This document shows, one piece after another, positions 1-8,994 of a stretch of 64,000 nucleotides of DNA (positions are counted from its first letter, which is position 1; every line of letters starts with the position of its first letter). Source of the DNA: Phycisphaeraceae bacterium D3-23. Lineage in GTDB: Bacteria > Planctomycetota > Phycisphaerae > Phycisphaerales > Phycisphaeraceae. Both the position numbers and the translations under genes were made by a program. Location of the stretch: assembly GCA_039555135.1 (NCBI GenBank), contig CP114179.1, positions 4,092,001 to 4,156,000 of the forward strand, written 5' to 3'. The notes under the pieces are model-generated. The model did no database searches, had not been told where the DNA came from, and worked only from the letters and a program-made list of their open reading frames with translations.

Positions 1-1197
1 CGGCTCGACCGGCTGCGGTGCCGACTCGCCCGTGAGCATTGAGCTGATGACCGACGCCTCCCCGGATTGCACTTCGCCATCGGCGGGGACGACGCAGCCA
101 GGTATGACCTTAACTCGGTCGCCGATCGCGAGCGCTTCGATCGGCACGGTTTCGATTTCACCCTCGGGCCCGAGACGCTGGCAGTCGCCGGGGGTGAGCG
201 AGGCCATGAGCGATACGGCGTCATCGGCCATGCGCTGCTGGCGGTACTGGATGTACCGGCCGACGAGCAGGAGAAAGACGAGCACCGCCAGCGAGTCGAA
301 GTAGATGTCGCCGCGCCCCAAGACGACATTGACCGCGCCGGCAAGCCCGCCGACACCGAGGGCCAGTGCGATCGGCAGGTCGAGATGTGGGCTACGGGCG
401 CGCAGCGCACTGAGTGCGCCACGGAAGAAGACTCGACCCGGGCCTATCAGCGCGATCATCCCGAGCCCCGCGCCCAGCCAGCGGAAGAGCTGGTCGTATT
501 GCCGCTCCATCCCGCCCCAGAGCCCGGCGTACTGCGCCGCGGCGAGCAGCATGATGTTGCCCGCGAGCGCCCCGGCCAGGCCGATGTTCATGAGCTGCCT
601 GCGTTCTTCGCGACGGCGCACCGCCTGTTTCGAAAGACCCTTTGCCGGATGAGGTCGGTATCCCAGCGTGCTGAGCGCGCGTGCGATCGCCGACAACTCG
701 ACACGTGTCGGGTCCCAGACGATGCGCACGGTCGCCTGCCGCATTGAGAGCCGAGCCTCGACGACGCCTTCGCGTGCGTCGCTTCCCTGGGCGGCGCGGA
801 CGATGCGCGGGAGCTTTTCGATCAGCCATACACACGCCGCACAATGCACACCCTCAAGACGAAGGTCCACGGCGCATAGTCCGCTGGCAAGCGGTTGGAC
901 ATGGAGCTTGTGGAAGGCCTCGGTGTCGTAGGACGAGAACCCGCTCGGCGCGGCCTCCGGTGTGCGTGCGTGCGCATCGCCGGCAGTGGCGTCGCGCAGC
1001 CGGTAGTAGTCGGCGAGCCCGCAGCCGCGGATCACCTCGTAGGCCGCGCGGCAGCCGGCACAGCAGAACTGCGCGTCGGTGCCGGGCTCGATCAGCCCGC
1101 GCGGGACCGGCAAGTCGCAGTGTGTGCAACACACATCGACACACGCGTTGGCTTGCGTCCCCGCGCGGATGGCCGAGATGGCGGGGTTCATGCTCAT
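1..1197 (-). CDS. ccoI: Copper-translocating P-type ATPase, CcoI/FixI type (partial, runs off left edge)
   Basis: Partial gene; about 399 N-terminal residues are visible. It begins with a Cys-rich segment (CTHCDLP, then CCAGC) as in FixI/CcoI proteins, followed by a heavy-metal-associated domain with CAAC at about residues 119-122, several hydrophobic segments, and the start of the actuator region with the TGES motif (SMLTGES) near the window edge. The catalytic DKTG aspartate and ATP-binding domain lie outside the window. CcoI-type pumps supply copper for assembly of the CuB centre of cbb3 oxidase, which fits its place as last visible gene of the cco operon. The ATG overlaps the TGA of the upstream gene (ATGA), so translation is probably coupled; a second ATG lies two codons in. 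Confidence 0.9.
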   Translation of the reverse strand, partial: MSMNPAISAIRAGTQANACVDVCCTHCDLPVPRGLIEPGTDAQFCCAGCRAAYEVIRGCGLADYYRLRDATAGDAHARTPEAAPSGFSSYDTEAFHKLHVQPLASGLCAVDLRLEGVHCAACVWLIEKLPRIVRAAQGSDAREGVVEARLSMRQATVRIVWDPTRVELSAIARALSTLGYRPHPAKGLSKQAVRRREERRQLMNIGLAGALAGNIMLLAAAQYAGLWGGMERQYDQLFRWLGAGLGMIALIGPGRVFFRGALSALRARSPHLDLPIALALGVGGLAGAVNVVLGRGDIYFDSLAVLVFLLLVGRYIQYRQQRMADDAVSLMASLTPGDCQRLGPEGEIETVPIEALAIGDRVKVIPGCVVPADGEVQSGEASVISSMLTGESAPQPVEP

Positions 1198-2000
1198 GGC
1201 GTGCAGCAGGCGGGGGCCTGCTCATGAAGCTGTTGGACGCGATCGATCGCCGTTTCGGTAGGGGCGGCGTTGACATCGGGCCCGGTTTCAGGGGTATCGG
1301 CGTGTGCCTGTGTTTCCAGGATCGCCTGGGCATCAAGCCCCGCCCGGCCCGCGAGGGTCCAGAGCCCGACGACGATGACGGCCAAGGCGGTCACGACCGG
1401 GAGCTGTCGGCCGACCGTGCCCGTTAGTTTTTGAACGCATGCGCCAAGCGAGACCATGACCGGCAAGGTGCCCAGCCAGAACACCGCCATCGTGACCGCG
1501 CCCCAGGACGGGCTCGCGGTGCCCGCCGCGGTGATCGCGAAGGCGTAGAGCCAGCCGCACGGCAGCAGGGTAGTGAGTAGGCCGATGACGACTGCGCGTC
1601 GGGTCGGGGTGAGTTTCATCGCGAAGGTTTGTCCCGCCATCATCGCGCGTTGCATGAAGGCGGGGACAGGCCAGCGCATCGTGGACTTGCCCATCGCGTG
1701 GGTCAGCGCGACCACACCGAAGCCGACCATCATCACACCCGCGATTACGGCGGCGACCCGGCTGAGCCCGGCCAGCGCGCCGCCCAGGTCCAGCAGCGCG
1801 CCGATCGATCCGGCCGCTGCGCCCAACAGCATGTACGTCACCAGCCGACCGCCGTTGTACGCCGCGTGTAATCGGGCGCGTTTGCCCGCCGGGGCGTCCA
1901 TCCCGCCGACCGCGAAGGCGACGAACGCGCCGCACATCCCGGCGCAGTGCAGCGAGCCGAGCACGCTAGCGATAAAGACGGCGGCGATCAGCGCGGTCAT
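1194..2000 (-). CDS. Sulfite exporter TauE/SafE (UreH-like) family membrane protein
   Basis: 268-residue polytopic membrane protein. It opens with a hydrophobic helix ending in SLHCAGMCG, the Cys-containing signature of the UreH/TauE-SafE-like proteins found in cbb3 operons, and later has LLPCGWLYAF, a second conserved Cys segment. About six membrane helices are visible. The C-terminal tail is hydrophilic and ends EQAPACCTP, a possible metal-binding Cys pair. Start chosen at the ATG that overlaps the fixH stop (ATGA); an in-frame upstream extension would lie inside fixH. Proteins of this family next to CcoI are thought to help copper handling or cytochrome assembly; the exact role here is inferred from position. 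Confidence 0.85.
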   Translation of the reverse strand: MTALIAAVFIASVLGSLHCAGMCGAFVAFAVGGMDAPAGKRARLHAAYNGGRLVTYMLLGAAAGSIGALLDLGGALAGLSRVAAVIAGVMMVGFGVVALTHAMGKSTMRWPVPAFMQRAMMAGQTFAMKLTPTRRAVVIGLLTTLLPCGWLYAFAITAAGTASPSWGAVTMAVFWLGTLPVMVSLGACVQKLTGTVGRQLPVVTALAVIVVGLWTLAGRAGLDAQAILETQAHADTPETGPDVNAAPTETAIDRVQQLHEQAPACCTP

Positions 2001-2548
2001 GGCCGAACTCCTTGCGTTGTGCCGACAGCGTAGAGCTGTTGCTCGTGTACGTAGCGCTCGCCGGCACGCTCCACACGTATCGAGAGGTCCCATGTGCCTT
2101 CGCGACACATCTGCGGCGATGCGCTATATCGGCCCGGTGTGTCGGCGACGGGGGATAGCTCGACCGTGATGACCTGCTTGGCCCGCGCGACGGGGTAGAG
2201 CGTGGCTGACACCTGCGCCCCTGTGATCGGCGTGCCTCCAGCATCGTGCAGATCGAGCGTCAAGGGACGTTCTCCCAGAGTCGAAACTTCTCGCCCTGCG
2301 GTGACCTCGGCCTGCCAGCCCAGCGCCGCACTCGCGGCCAGTTCGGCCTTGTGCTCGTCCCAGTCGACCGCCTTCTGGTAGTAGTCCGGCACCACCGCAA
2401 ACGACCGATCGCCGACCGCCAGCGTAATGGCGGTGAAGATGAATACCATGTGCGCGCCTAGGAAGCCGAACACGACTGCGGGCATGAGGTAACGTTTGCC
2501 ACTCGGTTTTGAGGCAGCGGGAGACTTCGTGTGTGTGGTTTCAGTCAT
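1997..2548 (-). CDS. fixH: FixH family protein (cbb3 oxidase accessory)
   Basis: 183-residue protein with one N-terminal membrane helix (about residues 20-42, LMPAVVFGFLGAHMVFIF) followed by the family segment VVPDYYQKAVDWDEHKAE and an extracytoplasmic beta-rich domain ending in a typical WDLSIRVE strand. FixH/CcoH is required for assembly or stability of cbb3 oxidase. The chosen ATG overlaps the last 8 nt of ccoG, and the stop overlaps the next gene by ATGA, so the three are translationally linked. A longer in-frame reading to 2641 would lie within ccoG and is rejected. Confidence 0.88.
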   Translation of the reverse strand: MTETTHTKSPAASKPSGKRYLMPAVVFGFLGAHMVFIFTAITLAVGDRSFAVVPDYYQKAVDWDEHKAELAASAALGWQAEVTAGREVSTLGERPLTLDLHDAGGTPITGAQVSATLYPVARAKQVITVELSPVADTPGRYSASPQMCREGTWDLSIRVERAGERYVHEQQLYAVGTTQGVRP

Positions 2549-4052
2549 GATCTGGCTCGGAGTCGTCGGGGTGTTCGTCACGGGCCTGCGCTCGCGGACC
2601 AAGCAACTCAAATGTTTCGTCGGTGCTGAAGTCATCGCCATCCGTGACAGTCAGTACGACTTGCAGCCTGCCTTGGCGAAACTGGCCGGGGTCGGCGGTG
2701 ACGCGGACGGGTTCGGTGTACGACTTGCCAGGCCCGAGCGTGATCGAGTCGCTGTTTGTCATTGAAATCGTGACGTCGTCGGGTGATTTCACGGCAACGG
2801 TGTAGTTGTGGGTCGTATGGTCGCGGTTGACGATGCGCAGGCGCAGCGTGTTCTGCACTTCCCCGCTGGCCAGTGTGAGATACGGCTTGCCGGCCTGACG
2901 CAGCAGGGTGACGTCGGCGGGCGGCTTGGTCATCAGCAGGAAAAGGAACAGCGACGCTACCGCGAGGATGATCGCGGGATAGATCAGGACGCGCGGCCGG
3001 AGCAGCCGCTTGTGTTTGCCCTTGAGCGCCTCTTGCGAGGTGTATCGGATCAGCCCGCGTGGCCGGCCGATCTTGTCCATGATCGGGTCGCAGGCGTCGA
3101 TGCACTGGGCACAGCCGATGCACTCGAGCTGGAGCCCTTCGCGGATGTCGATCCCTGTCGGGCAGGTCGTGACGCATTCGTGGCAGTCGATGCAGTCCCC
3201 GCCAAACCGTTCCATGATGTCGAGCGAGACGGTTCGCTCGGCTTCGGGTTTGCCTTTGTCGGCCAGGGCGTCGCGTTTCTTGCGGCCGAGCTTGCCCCGC
3301 GGCTCCCCGCGGGCGGGGTCGTAGCTGATGATCATCGACCGCTCGTCGACCATGACCGATTGCAGTCGGCCGTATGGGCAGGCCACGATGCAGAGCTGCT
3401 CGCGGAAGAAGCAGAAGTCGAACATCATCAGCGTGACGACGGCGGCGATGATGAGGAACGCGAACGGGTGGTTGAGCGGGTTGCCGCGCGACCAGGCGAA
3501 AAGCTGGTCGACGCCGACGAAGTAGGCCATGAAGATATGCGCGAGGTGGACGCAGATCAGCAAGAACACGATGTACTTCGCGCCGGTGCGCCACGCGGCG
3601 GGGGGCCTGGCCGGTTTCCCCCCGACGCCCTTGCGGCCATCGAACAGCCGCTCGATCGGCCGGAAGATAAACTCCATGTACACCGTCTGCGGGCAGGCCC
3701 ACCCGCACCAGACACGGCCCAGCAGGGCGGTGACGAGGAAGATCGTGAGGACCGTTGTCACCATCAGCAGCGCCAGCAGCAGGGTATCGGTCGGGCGGAA
3801 GTTGCCGCCGAAGATGTAGAAGTCGCGGTGGATCACGTCGAGAAGGACCGCAGGTTTGCCGTTGATTTTGAGGTAGGGCAGCAGCGTGAACAGCGCGATA
3901 AGCGCGTAACCCACCCACCGCCGAAGCGTGAGGAAGCGTCCCTTAGAGAGCTTGGGCCGCAGCCAACGCCGCGAGCCGTCGCGCTCGAGGGTCGAGAGCA
4001 CGTGCTCTTCGGGCTCCAGCAGTGAGGGGGTGTTGGGGTCCATGGCGGTCAT
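2541..4052 (-). CDS. ccoG: Cytochrome c oxidase accessory protein CcoG (FixG), iron-sulfur membrane protein
   Basis: 503 residues (500 if the ATG at 4043 is used). Membrane helices occur near residues 50-62, 92-115 and 155-215, with the conserved WCGWACPQTVYMEFIF segment. The cytoplasmic part has two 4Fe-4S ferredoxin motifs, CIDCHECVTTCPTG and CIGCAQCIDACDP, and an additional CIVACPYG. A further helix near residue 350 precedes a C-terminal Ig-like domain, the usual CcoG layout. CcoG acts as a cupric reductase or assembly factor for cbb3 oxidase. It sits between ccoP (40 bp upstream) and fixH (8-nt overlap). Confidence 0.95.
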   Translation of the reverse strand: MTAMDPNTPSLLEPEEHVLSTLERDGSRRWLRPKLSKGRFLTLRRWVGYALIALFTLLPYLKINGKPAVLLDVIHRDFYIFGGNFRPTDTLLLALLMVTTVLTIFLVTALLGRVWCGWACPQTVYMEFIFRPIERLFDGRKGVGGKPARPPAAWRTGAKYIVFLLICVHLAHIFMAYFVGVDQLFAWSRGNPLNHPFAFLIIAAVVTLMMFDFCFFREQLCIVACPYGRLQSVMVDERSMIISYDPARGEPRGKLGRKKRDALADKGKPEAERTVSLDIMERFGGDCIDCHECVTTCPTGIDIREGLQLECIGCAQCIDACDPIMDKIGRPRGLIRYTSQEALKGKHKRLLRPRVLIYPAIILAVASLFLFLLMTKPPADVTLLRQAGKPYLTLASGEVQNTLRLRIVNRDHTTHNYTVAVKSPDDVTISMTNSDSITLGPGKSYTEPVRVTADPGQFRQGRLQVVLTVTDGDDFSTDETFELLGPRAQARDEHPDDSEPDHD

Positions 4053-4091
4053 CGATTCTGTGCGGCGCTGGCGTTACACAGCCCGGCGAAC

Positions 4092-4715
4092 CTACTCGCC
4101 TTGGGCGGGTACGCTCCAAGGCGGGATGACATCGCCCTGGGGCGGGTTGCCCGGGCGGTTCTGGCCACGCATCGACGCGACATACGACGCAAGCAGCACG
4201 ATCTCGCTGGGGTGCATCCGCCCTTCGTGGGCTGGCATGTTGCCGCCGGCCGCGCCGTCCCGGATCACGGCAGCGATGTCCTCGATCGACGTGACATGCA
4301 GGTAGGCGTCGTCGGTCAGGTTCGGCCCGGCCCCGCCTTCGCCACCTGCGCCGTGGCACGTGGCGCAGACGGTCCGGAAGGTGTTCCCCGCGAAGGCCAT
4401 CCAGTCGTCGTCCTGCATGTAGAGGTGGATCGTCTCGGCGTCGGGTTCGAGCACGCCCAACTCGCCGAATTGCAGCTCCGTGTGAGCGATCCGTGCGCGG
4501 CGGTATTGGCCGTGTGGGCTGAGCTCATCGCCCGCCGCGAGCACGAAGAACAAGTAGATCACGCCGAAGATCACGCTGCCGATGAAGATCCAGGTCCACC
4601 ATGCCGGCGTGGGGTTGTCGTACTCCTGGATGCCGTCATAGCAGTGGCCGGTCAGCATCTCCGCGCCTTCGGGGATCGAGTCGTCTGGGGGATGTAGCGG
4701 GGGCTTCTCATTCAT
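4092..4715 (-). CDS. ccoP: cbb3 oxidase subunit III, CcoP, mono-haem form
   Basis: 207 residues. The N-terminus has the CcoP signature YDGIQEYDNPTPAWW followed by one membrane helix, then a cytochrome c domain with a single CATCH haem motif at residues 117-121 and a later Met-containing segment (GGNMPAHEGRM) that could give the axial ligand. Typical proteobacterial CcoP has two haem domains and about 290-310 residues; this one has only one. Overlaps ccoQ by 8 nt. It passes electrons from soluble cytochromes to CcoO in the periplasm. Confidence 0.93.
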   Translation of the reverse strand: MNEKPPLHPPDDSIPEGAEMLTGHCYDGIQEYDNPTPAWWTWIFIGSVIFGVIYLFFVLAAGDELSPHGQYRRARIAHTELQFGELGVLEPDAETIHLYMQDDDWMAFAGNTFRTVCATCHGAGGEGGAGPNLTDDAYLHVTSIEDIAAVIRDGAAGGNMPAHEGRMHPSEIVLLASYVASMRGQNRPGNPPQGDVIPPWSVPAQGE

Positions 4716-4905
4716 GATTCATCACTCCTGTGCCGCGCGGCTCGACAGGTTTGTCTTGAAGGGGAATCTGGGCCTGGTTATCCATCTCTTGTTTGGGACG
4801 AAGCAGCGTGCGGACGACAACCGTGATGAACACGCCGAAGAAAAGCACCAGCGCGATCTGGCTGAGCAGGGTGAAATCCATCGCTCGCAGGACGTCTTTG
4901 AACAT
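4708..4905 (-). CDS. ccoQ: cbb3 oxidase subunit CcoQ/FixQ-like small membrane protein
   Basis: 65 residues, one membrane helix (SQIALVLFFGVFITVVVRTLL) followed by a short charged cytoplasmic tail. Length, topology and place between ccoNO and ccoP are those of CcoQ, which stabilises the oxidase complex. Its ATG overlaps the ccoNO stop codon by one base, and its own end overlaps ccoP by 8 nt. Sequence conservation in this family is low, so the call rests mainly on context. Confidence 0.85.
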   Translation of the reverse strand: MFKDVLRAMDFTLLSQIALVLFFGVFITVVVRTLLRPKQEMDNQAQIPLQDKPVEPRGTGVMNHE

Positions 4906-7241
4906 CAGTCTTGCCCTCCCGTTTCGGTATCGATTCCATCACCCTCGGGCGTGTCGGCTGCCGCTTCCTCGGCCGGTGCGTTGAGGTCCGTCCCCAGCTT
5001 CTGCATGTAGGCGATCAACGCGACGACCTTCATCTCCTCCAGGCCTGCCTGTCCGCCGTCGGCCTCGATCTGCGCCGCGATGTCCAGACCCTGCTCGCGT
5101 GCGTGCGCCTCGGCGTTGGCGACCTGCTCATCGGTATAGGCCTCGCCGCCGTGCAGCAGGTTGATCGCGCGCATCCGTTTCTCGAGTGACCGCCAATCGA
5201 CCTCCTGCTCGAACAGCCACGGGTACGCCGGCATGATCGACCCCGGCACCGTCAGCTGCGGGTCCGCGAAGTGACGGGCGTGCCACTCGGCCTGCGGGAG
5301 CTTCACGCCTACCCGCGCTAGGTCCGGGCCGATGCGTCGGCTGCCCCACTGGAACGGGTGGTCGTAGACAAACTCGCCGGGCTTCGAGTACTCGCCGTAA
5401 CGCAGGTACTCCGACACGATCGGGCGGATCATCTGCGAGTGGCAGTTGTAGCAGCCTTCGGCCACGTAGATGTCTCGGCCATACAGCTCCAGCGCGGTAT
5501 AGGGCGTCACCGATTCGATCTGCGGGACGTTCGAACGGATCAGGAACGTCGGGATGATTTCAAACAACGACGCGACGACCACCGCGATCACGACCCACAC
5601 CGTGAATCGGATCGGAAGGCGTTCCCACTTGCGGTGCCACCAGCCCGTCGCCCAGACGTTGATCGCCTTGGCGGAATCGGTGACGCCGTCGATCGTCGGC
5701 TCGGGCCTGACCTCAGGCTGCTCGACAAGTTTGCTCAGCGGCGCGGCGTGGATGACAGGTTCGTCGTAGGTCTTGGGCCTGTTCGCCCAGGTCTTGACCA
5801 GGTTGATCCCGCCGATGAGCGCGCCGGCCATGTAGCAGCCGCCGCCGACGATGCGGATCATCCACATGCCCTTGGACGCCGTAACGGACTCGACAAAGTC
5901 GGGGTTGGCGAGCTGGCCCGTCTCGGTCAGCTCACGCCACATCAGCCCCTGCGTGAGGCCCGAGACGTAGATCGGCACGATGTAGAGCAGGATGCCAAGG
6001 GTCGCCAGCCAGAAGTGCGTGTTCGCTATCTTGACGCTGTAGAGCCTGGTCTGGAACAGACGCGGCAGCAGGAAGTACATCATGCCAAACGCCAGGAAGC
6101 CGTTCCAGCCTAAGGCCCCGGCGTGGACGTGCGCGATCGTCCAGTCGGTGTAGTGCGACAGCGCGTTGACACTCTTGATCGAGAGCATCGGGCCTTCGAA
6201 CGTCGCCATGCCGTAGAACGTGATCGCGACGACAAAGAACTTGAGCACCGGGTCCGACGCGACTTTCTGCCACGCCCCGCGCAGGGTCAGCAGGAAGTTG
6301 ATCATCCCGCCCCATGACGGCATCCACAGCATCAGCGAAAACACCATGCCCAGCGACGCCGCCCAGTCCGGCAGCGCGGTGTACTGAAGGTGGTGCGGCC
6401 CCGCCCAGATGTAGATAAAAACCAGCGACCAGAAGTGGACGATCGATAGACGGTACGAAAACACCGGCCGCTCGGCCGCCTTGGGCAGGAAGTAATACAT
6501 CATCCCCAGGAAAGGTGTCGTCAGGAAAAACGCCACCGCATTGTGCCCGTACCACCACTGCATGAACGCGTCCTGCACGCCTGCATAGATCGGGTAGCTC
6601 TTCACGAGCCCGGGGCCGAAGACGGGCACCACCAGGTTGTTGAAGATGTGCAGCACCGTGACCGTCACGATGGTCGCGATGTAGAACCACAGCGCGACGT
6701 ACATGTGCCGCTCGCGCCGGCGCAGCAGCGTCATCATGAAGTTGCCACCGAAGAACCCGAGCCAGACCACCGCGATCATCAGGTCGATCGGCCACTCGAG
6801 CTCGGCGTACTCCTTGCCCTGCGTGATCCCCATCGGCAGCGTCACCGCCGCACCGACGATGATGAGCTGCCAACCCCAGAAGTGCAGCCGACTCAGTACA
6901 TCCGAAAACATCCGCGTCTTGCACAGACGCTGCGTCGAGTAGTAGACCCCCGCGAAGATCGCGTTGCCCGCGAAGGCGAAGATCGCCGCGTTGGTGTGCA
7001 GCGGCCGCAGTCGGCCGAATGTGAACCACTCCAGCCCGAGGTTGGTCGGGATGTCCGTCCCCGGGATATACGGGAAGGGCAGCTGAATCGCGAGGATCAG
7101 CCCGACGAGGAAAGCGACCAGCCCCCAGACAAACATGGCGGTCATAAACATCCGGCAGATGCGGTCGTCGTAGCTGAATGCGTCCAGGTGCGCGAGCTCG
7201 GCATCGTCGGCGTGTGTGTCTGAGAGGGCGGCTTCAGCCAT
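4905..7241 (-). CDS. ccoNO: Fused cbb3 oxidase subunits I and II (CcoN-CcoO fusion)
   Basis: 778 residues. The first roughly 480 are CcoN, the haem-copper catalytic subunit with about 12 helices; conserved histidine segments are visible (RPLHTN, WWYGHNAVAFFL, GPHHLQYTALPDW, TDWTIAHVHAGALGW). A linker leads to a single helix and the mono-haem CcoO domain with CYNCH at residues 596-600 and the adjoining SQMIRP. The domain order shows a true gene fusion with no internal stop. Of three nearby ATGs (7250, 7247, 7241) the last is chosen because AAGGA lies 8 nt upstream. It reduces O2 to water at the cytoplasmic membrane with high affinity. Confidence 0.95.
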   Translation of the reverse strand: MAEAALSDTHADDAELAHLDAFSYDDRICRMFMTAMFVWGLVAFLVGLILAIQLPFPYIPGTDIPTNLGLEWFTFGRLRPLHTNAAIFAFAGNAIFAGVYYSTQRLCKTRMFSDVLSRLHFWGWQLIIVGAAVTLPMGITQGKEYAELEWPIDLMIAVVWLGFFGGNFMMTLLRRRERHMYVALWFYIATIVTVTVLHIFNNLVVPVFGPGLVKSYPIYAGVQDAFMQWWYGHNAVAFFLTTPFLGMMYYFLPKAAERPVFSYRLSIVHFWSLVFIYIWAGPHHLQYTALPDWAASLGMVFSLMLWMPSWGGMINFLLTLRGAWQKVASDPVLKFFVVAITFYGMATFEGPMLSIKSVNALSHYTDWTIAHVHAGALGWNGFLAFGMMYFLLPRLFQTRLYSVKIANTHFWLATLGILLYIVPIYVSGLTQGLMWRELTETGQLANPDFVESVTASKGMWMIRIVGGGCYMAGALIGGINLVKTWANRPKTYDEPVIHAAPLSKLVEQPEVRPEPTIDGVTDSAKAINVWATGWWHRKWERLPIRFTVWVVIAVVVASLFEIIPTFLIRSNVPQIESVTPYTALELYGRDIYVAEGCYNCHSQMIRPIVSEYLRYGEYSKPGEFVYDHPFQWGSRRIGPDLARVGVKLPQAEWHARHFADPQLTVPGSIMPAYPWLFEQEVDWRSLEKRMRAINLLHGGEAYTDEQVANAEAHAREQGLDIAAQIEADGGQAGLEEMKVVALIAYMQKLGTDLNAPAEEAAADTPEGDGIDTETGGQD

Positions 7242-7318
7242 CTTCATCATCCTTGTGAGCCGTGTCGGCGGTACGAGGGTCGAAACAGGGCGGTTGGGGG
7301 TGATTGGCCCTAACAAGA

Positions 7319-7349
7319 GATAATATTACCTTTTTATCTTAATATTGTC
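7319..7349 (-). promoter_or_regulatory. AT-rich dyad upstream of the cco operon, candidate operator/promoter
   Basis: In an otherwise GC-rich region, an AT-rich stretch holds an imperfect inverted repeat: 10-nt arms at 7319-7328 and 7340-7349 with one mismatch and an 11-nt spacer. A nested 6-bp pair (7318-7323 with 7334-7339) is also visible. It lies about 80-110 nt upstream of the ccoNO start. It does not match an FNR box (TTGAT-N4-ATCAA). The rest of the 7242-7536 gap shows no gene. Confidence 0.4.
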
Positions 7350-7536
7350 CAGTCCGCCAGCCCGAGATGCGGATCGTTCCGTTTTGCGGTGGTTGGGACC
7401 GAGGCATCAACTCGTGCAGGAAGCACAGTCGGCCTTGGTCAGGCATCGATCGCGACCCATTTGCAACGAAGCCTACGCTTGTGGAGCGCGGGCTTCGTCC
7501 GGGTCAGTGGAGTTCTATGAGCGAATTCGGCCTGGA

Positions 7537-8955
7537 TCAGGTCGCGGCGATCGCGGTGAGTTGGTCGGGCGCGGTTGCATGCGGAGGCGTGCCTTGGATG
7601 CGGCCGGGGTCCAGGGCAAGTTTGAGGTCGCCGGCGACGATTGTGGCGGTGGCGCGGCCTTTGACCTGCCAGCCGTCGAAGGGGCAGTTGCGGCTCTTGC
7701 CGGCGAACTGGTTGGCGTCGATCGTCCAGGCGTTTTCGGGGTCGATGACGGTGACGTCGGCATCGGCGCCGACGCCGAGGTGGCCCTTGCCATCGAGGCC
7801 GCAGAGGGATGCGCCGTTGGGGGACATCAGGGAGATGAGTTGGGGCCAGTCGATGACGCCGGGGTCGATGAGGGCTTTGATGTAGAGGGCGAGCGCGCAT
7901 TCGAGGCCGATGATGCCGTAGGGCGCGGCGGCGAACTCGCGTTCTTTTTCTTCGCGGGTGTGGGGGGCGTGGTCGGTGGCGAGGATGCTGATCGTGCCGT
8001 CGGCGACGCCTTCGAGGAGGGCGTCGATGTCGCTCTGGGCGCGGAGCGGGGGGTTCATTTTGGCGTGGGTGTCGTAGCCGGCGCAGGCGTCTTCGGTGAG
8101 CAGGAGGTGGTGCGGGCTGACCTCGCCGGTGATGCGGCCGATCCCGCCCGCAGTAGCATCGGCGAAAGCGTCTTGTGGCGCGTTGCCGTTGGCGACGGCT
8201 TGCTCGAAGCGCCTGCGGCCTTCACGCAGGAGCGCGACGCCGCCGGCGGTGGTCATGTGCTGTGCGTGCCAGCGGGCACGATAGCCCAGCGACTCGGCGA
8301 TCATGATGTCGCGCTGGATCATGAGTTCTTCGGCGAGCGACGGCCAGCCCGCGAGGCCGAGCTTGCTGGCGAGCGCCCCGGCGTTCATCGCACCGCCGCC
8401 GAGCTCGGGGTCTTCGCAGTGCTGCATGAACACGCAGCCGGTCATGGCGATGTAGGTGAGCGCGTCGCGCATCATGCGGGCGGAGCCGACGGGGGTGCCG
8501 TCGTCGGAGTAGGCGACAGCGCCGGCCTTGCGCATGAGCCCGATCTCGGCGAGCTGTTCGCCCTTACGGTTTTTGGTTGCAGCGCCGACGGGGAAGACGT
8601 TGGCGAGCTGGGCCTTGGCGGCCTGCTTGTACACAAACTCGACCATCGCGTCGTCGTCGATCGTCGGCGACGTGTTGGGCATGCAGCACACGCTCGTGAA
8701 CCCGCCGGCGATGGCGGCGGCGGCACCGGTCGCGATCGTTTCTTTTTCTTCCTGCCCCGGCTCGCGGAGGTGGACGTGGACGTCGATGAGCCCGGGCGTC
8801 ACGATGCAGCTCGACGCGTCGATCGTCGCGCCTCCGGGTTTGGAGACCTTGCCCAGAGATTTGACCTTGCCGTCCTCGAGCACGAGGTCGGTGGTCTGGT
8901 CGATGTGGTTACGGGGGTCGATGACCCGGCCGCCGGTGAGGGTAAGCGTCGCCAT
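7537..8955 (-). CDS. pyrC: Dihydroorotase
   Basis: 472 residues, class I dihydroorotase of the amidohydrolase superfamily; it cyclises N-carbamoyl-L-aspartate to dihydroorotate in pyrimidine synthesis in the cytoplasm. Visible motifs are the metal-binding HVHLREPG near residue 60, GFTSVCCMPNTSP, HAQHMTTAGG, EVSPHHLLLTED, the catalytic ATDHAPH, and the C-terminal CPFDGW. Compared with the usual layout there is an extra stretch of about 25 residues between the TTAGG helix and EVSPHH. The start ATG is preceded at 6 nt by a -10-like TATCCT and no Shine-Dalgarno. Confidence 0.95.
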   Translation of the reverse strand: MATLTLTGGRVIDPRNHIDQTTDLVLEDGKVKSLGKVSKPGGATIDASSCIVTPGLIDVHVHLREPGQEEKETIATGAAAAIAGGFTSVCCMPNTSPTIDDDAMVEFVYKQAAKAQLANVFPVGAATKNRKGEQLAEIGLMRKAGAVAYSDDGTPVGSARMMRDALTYIAMTGCVFMQHCEDPELGGGAMNAGALASKLGLAGWPSLAEELMIQRDIMIAESLGYRARWHAQHMTTAGGVALLREGRRRFEQAVANGNAPQDAFADATAGGIGRITGEVSPHHLLLTEDACAGYDTHAKMNPPLRAQSDIDALLEGVADGTISILATDHAPHTREEKEREFAAAPYGIIGLECALALYIKALIDPGVIDWPQLISLMSPNGASLCGLDGKGHLGVGADADVTVIDPENAWTIDANQFAGKSRNCPFDGWQVKGRATATIVAGDLKLALDPGRIQGTPPHATAPDQLTAIAAT

Positions 8956-8961
8956 GCGAGC

Positions 8962-8967
8962 AGGATA
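8962..8967 (-). promoter_or_regulatory. -10-like hexamer for leaderless pyrC transcript
   Basis: TATCCT (minus strand) ends 6 nt before the pyrC ATG; no Shine-Dalgarno is present. Same arrangement as at other genes in the window. Confidence 0.5.
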
Positions 8968-8994
8968 GCGGATTCGGATGGGGCGTTTGCGGGC

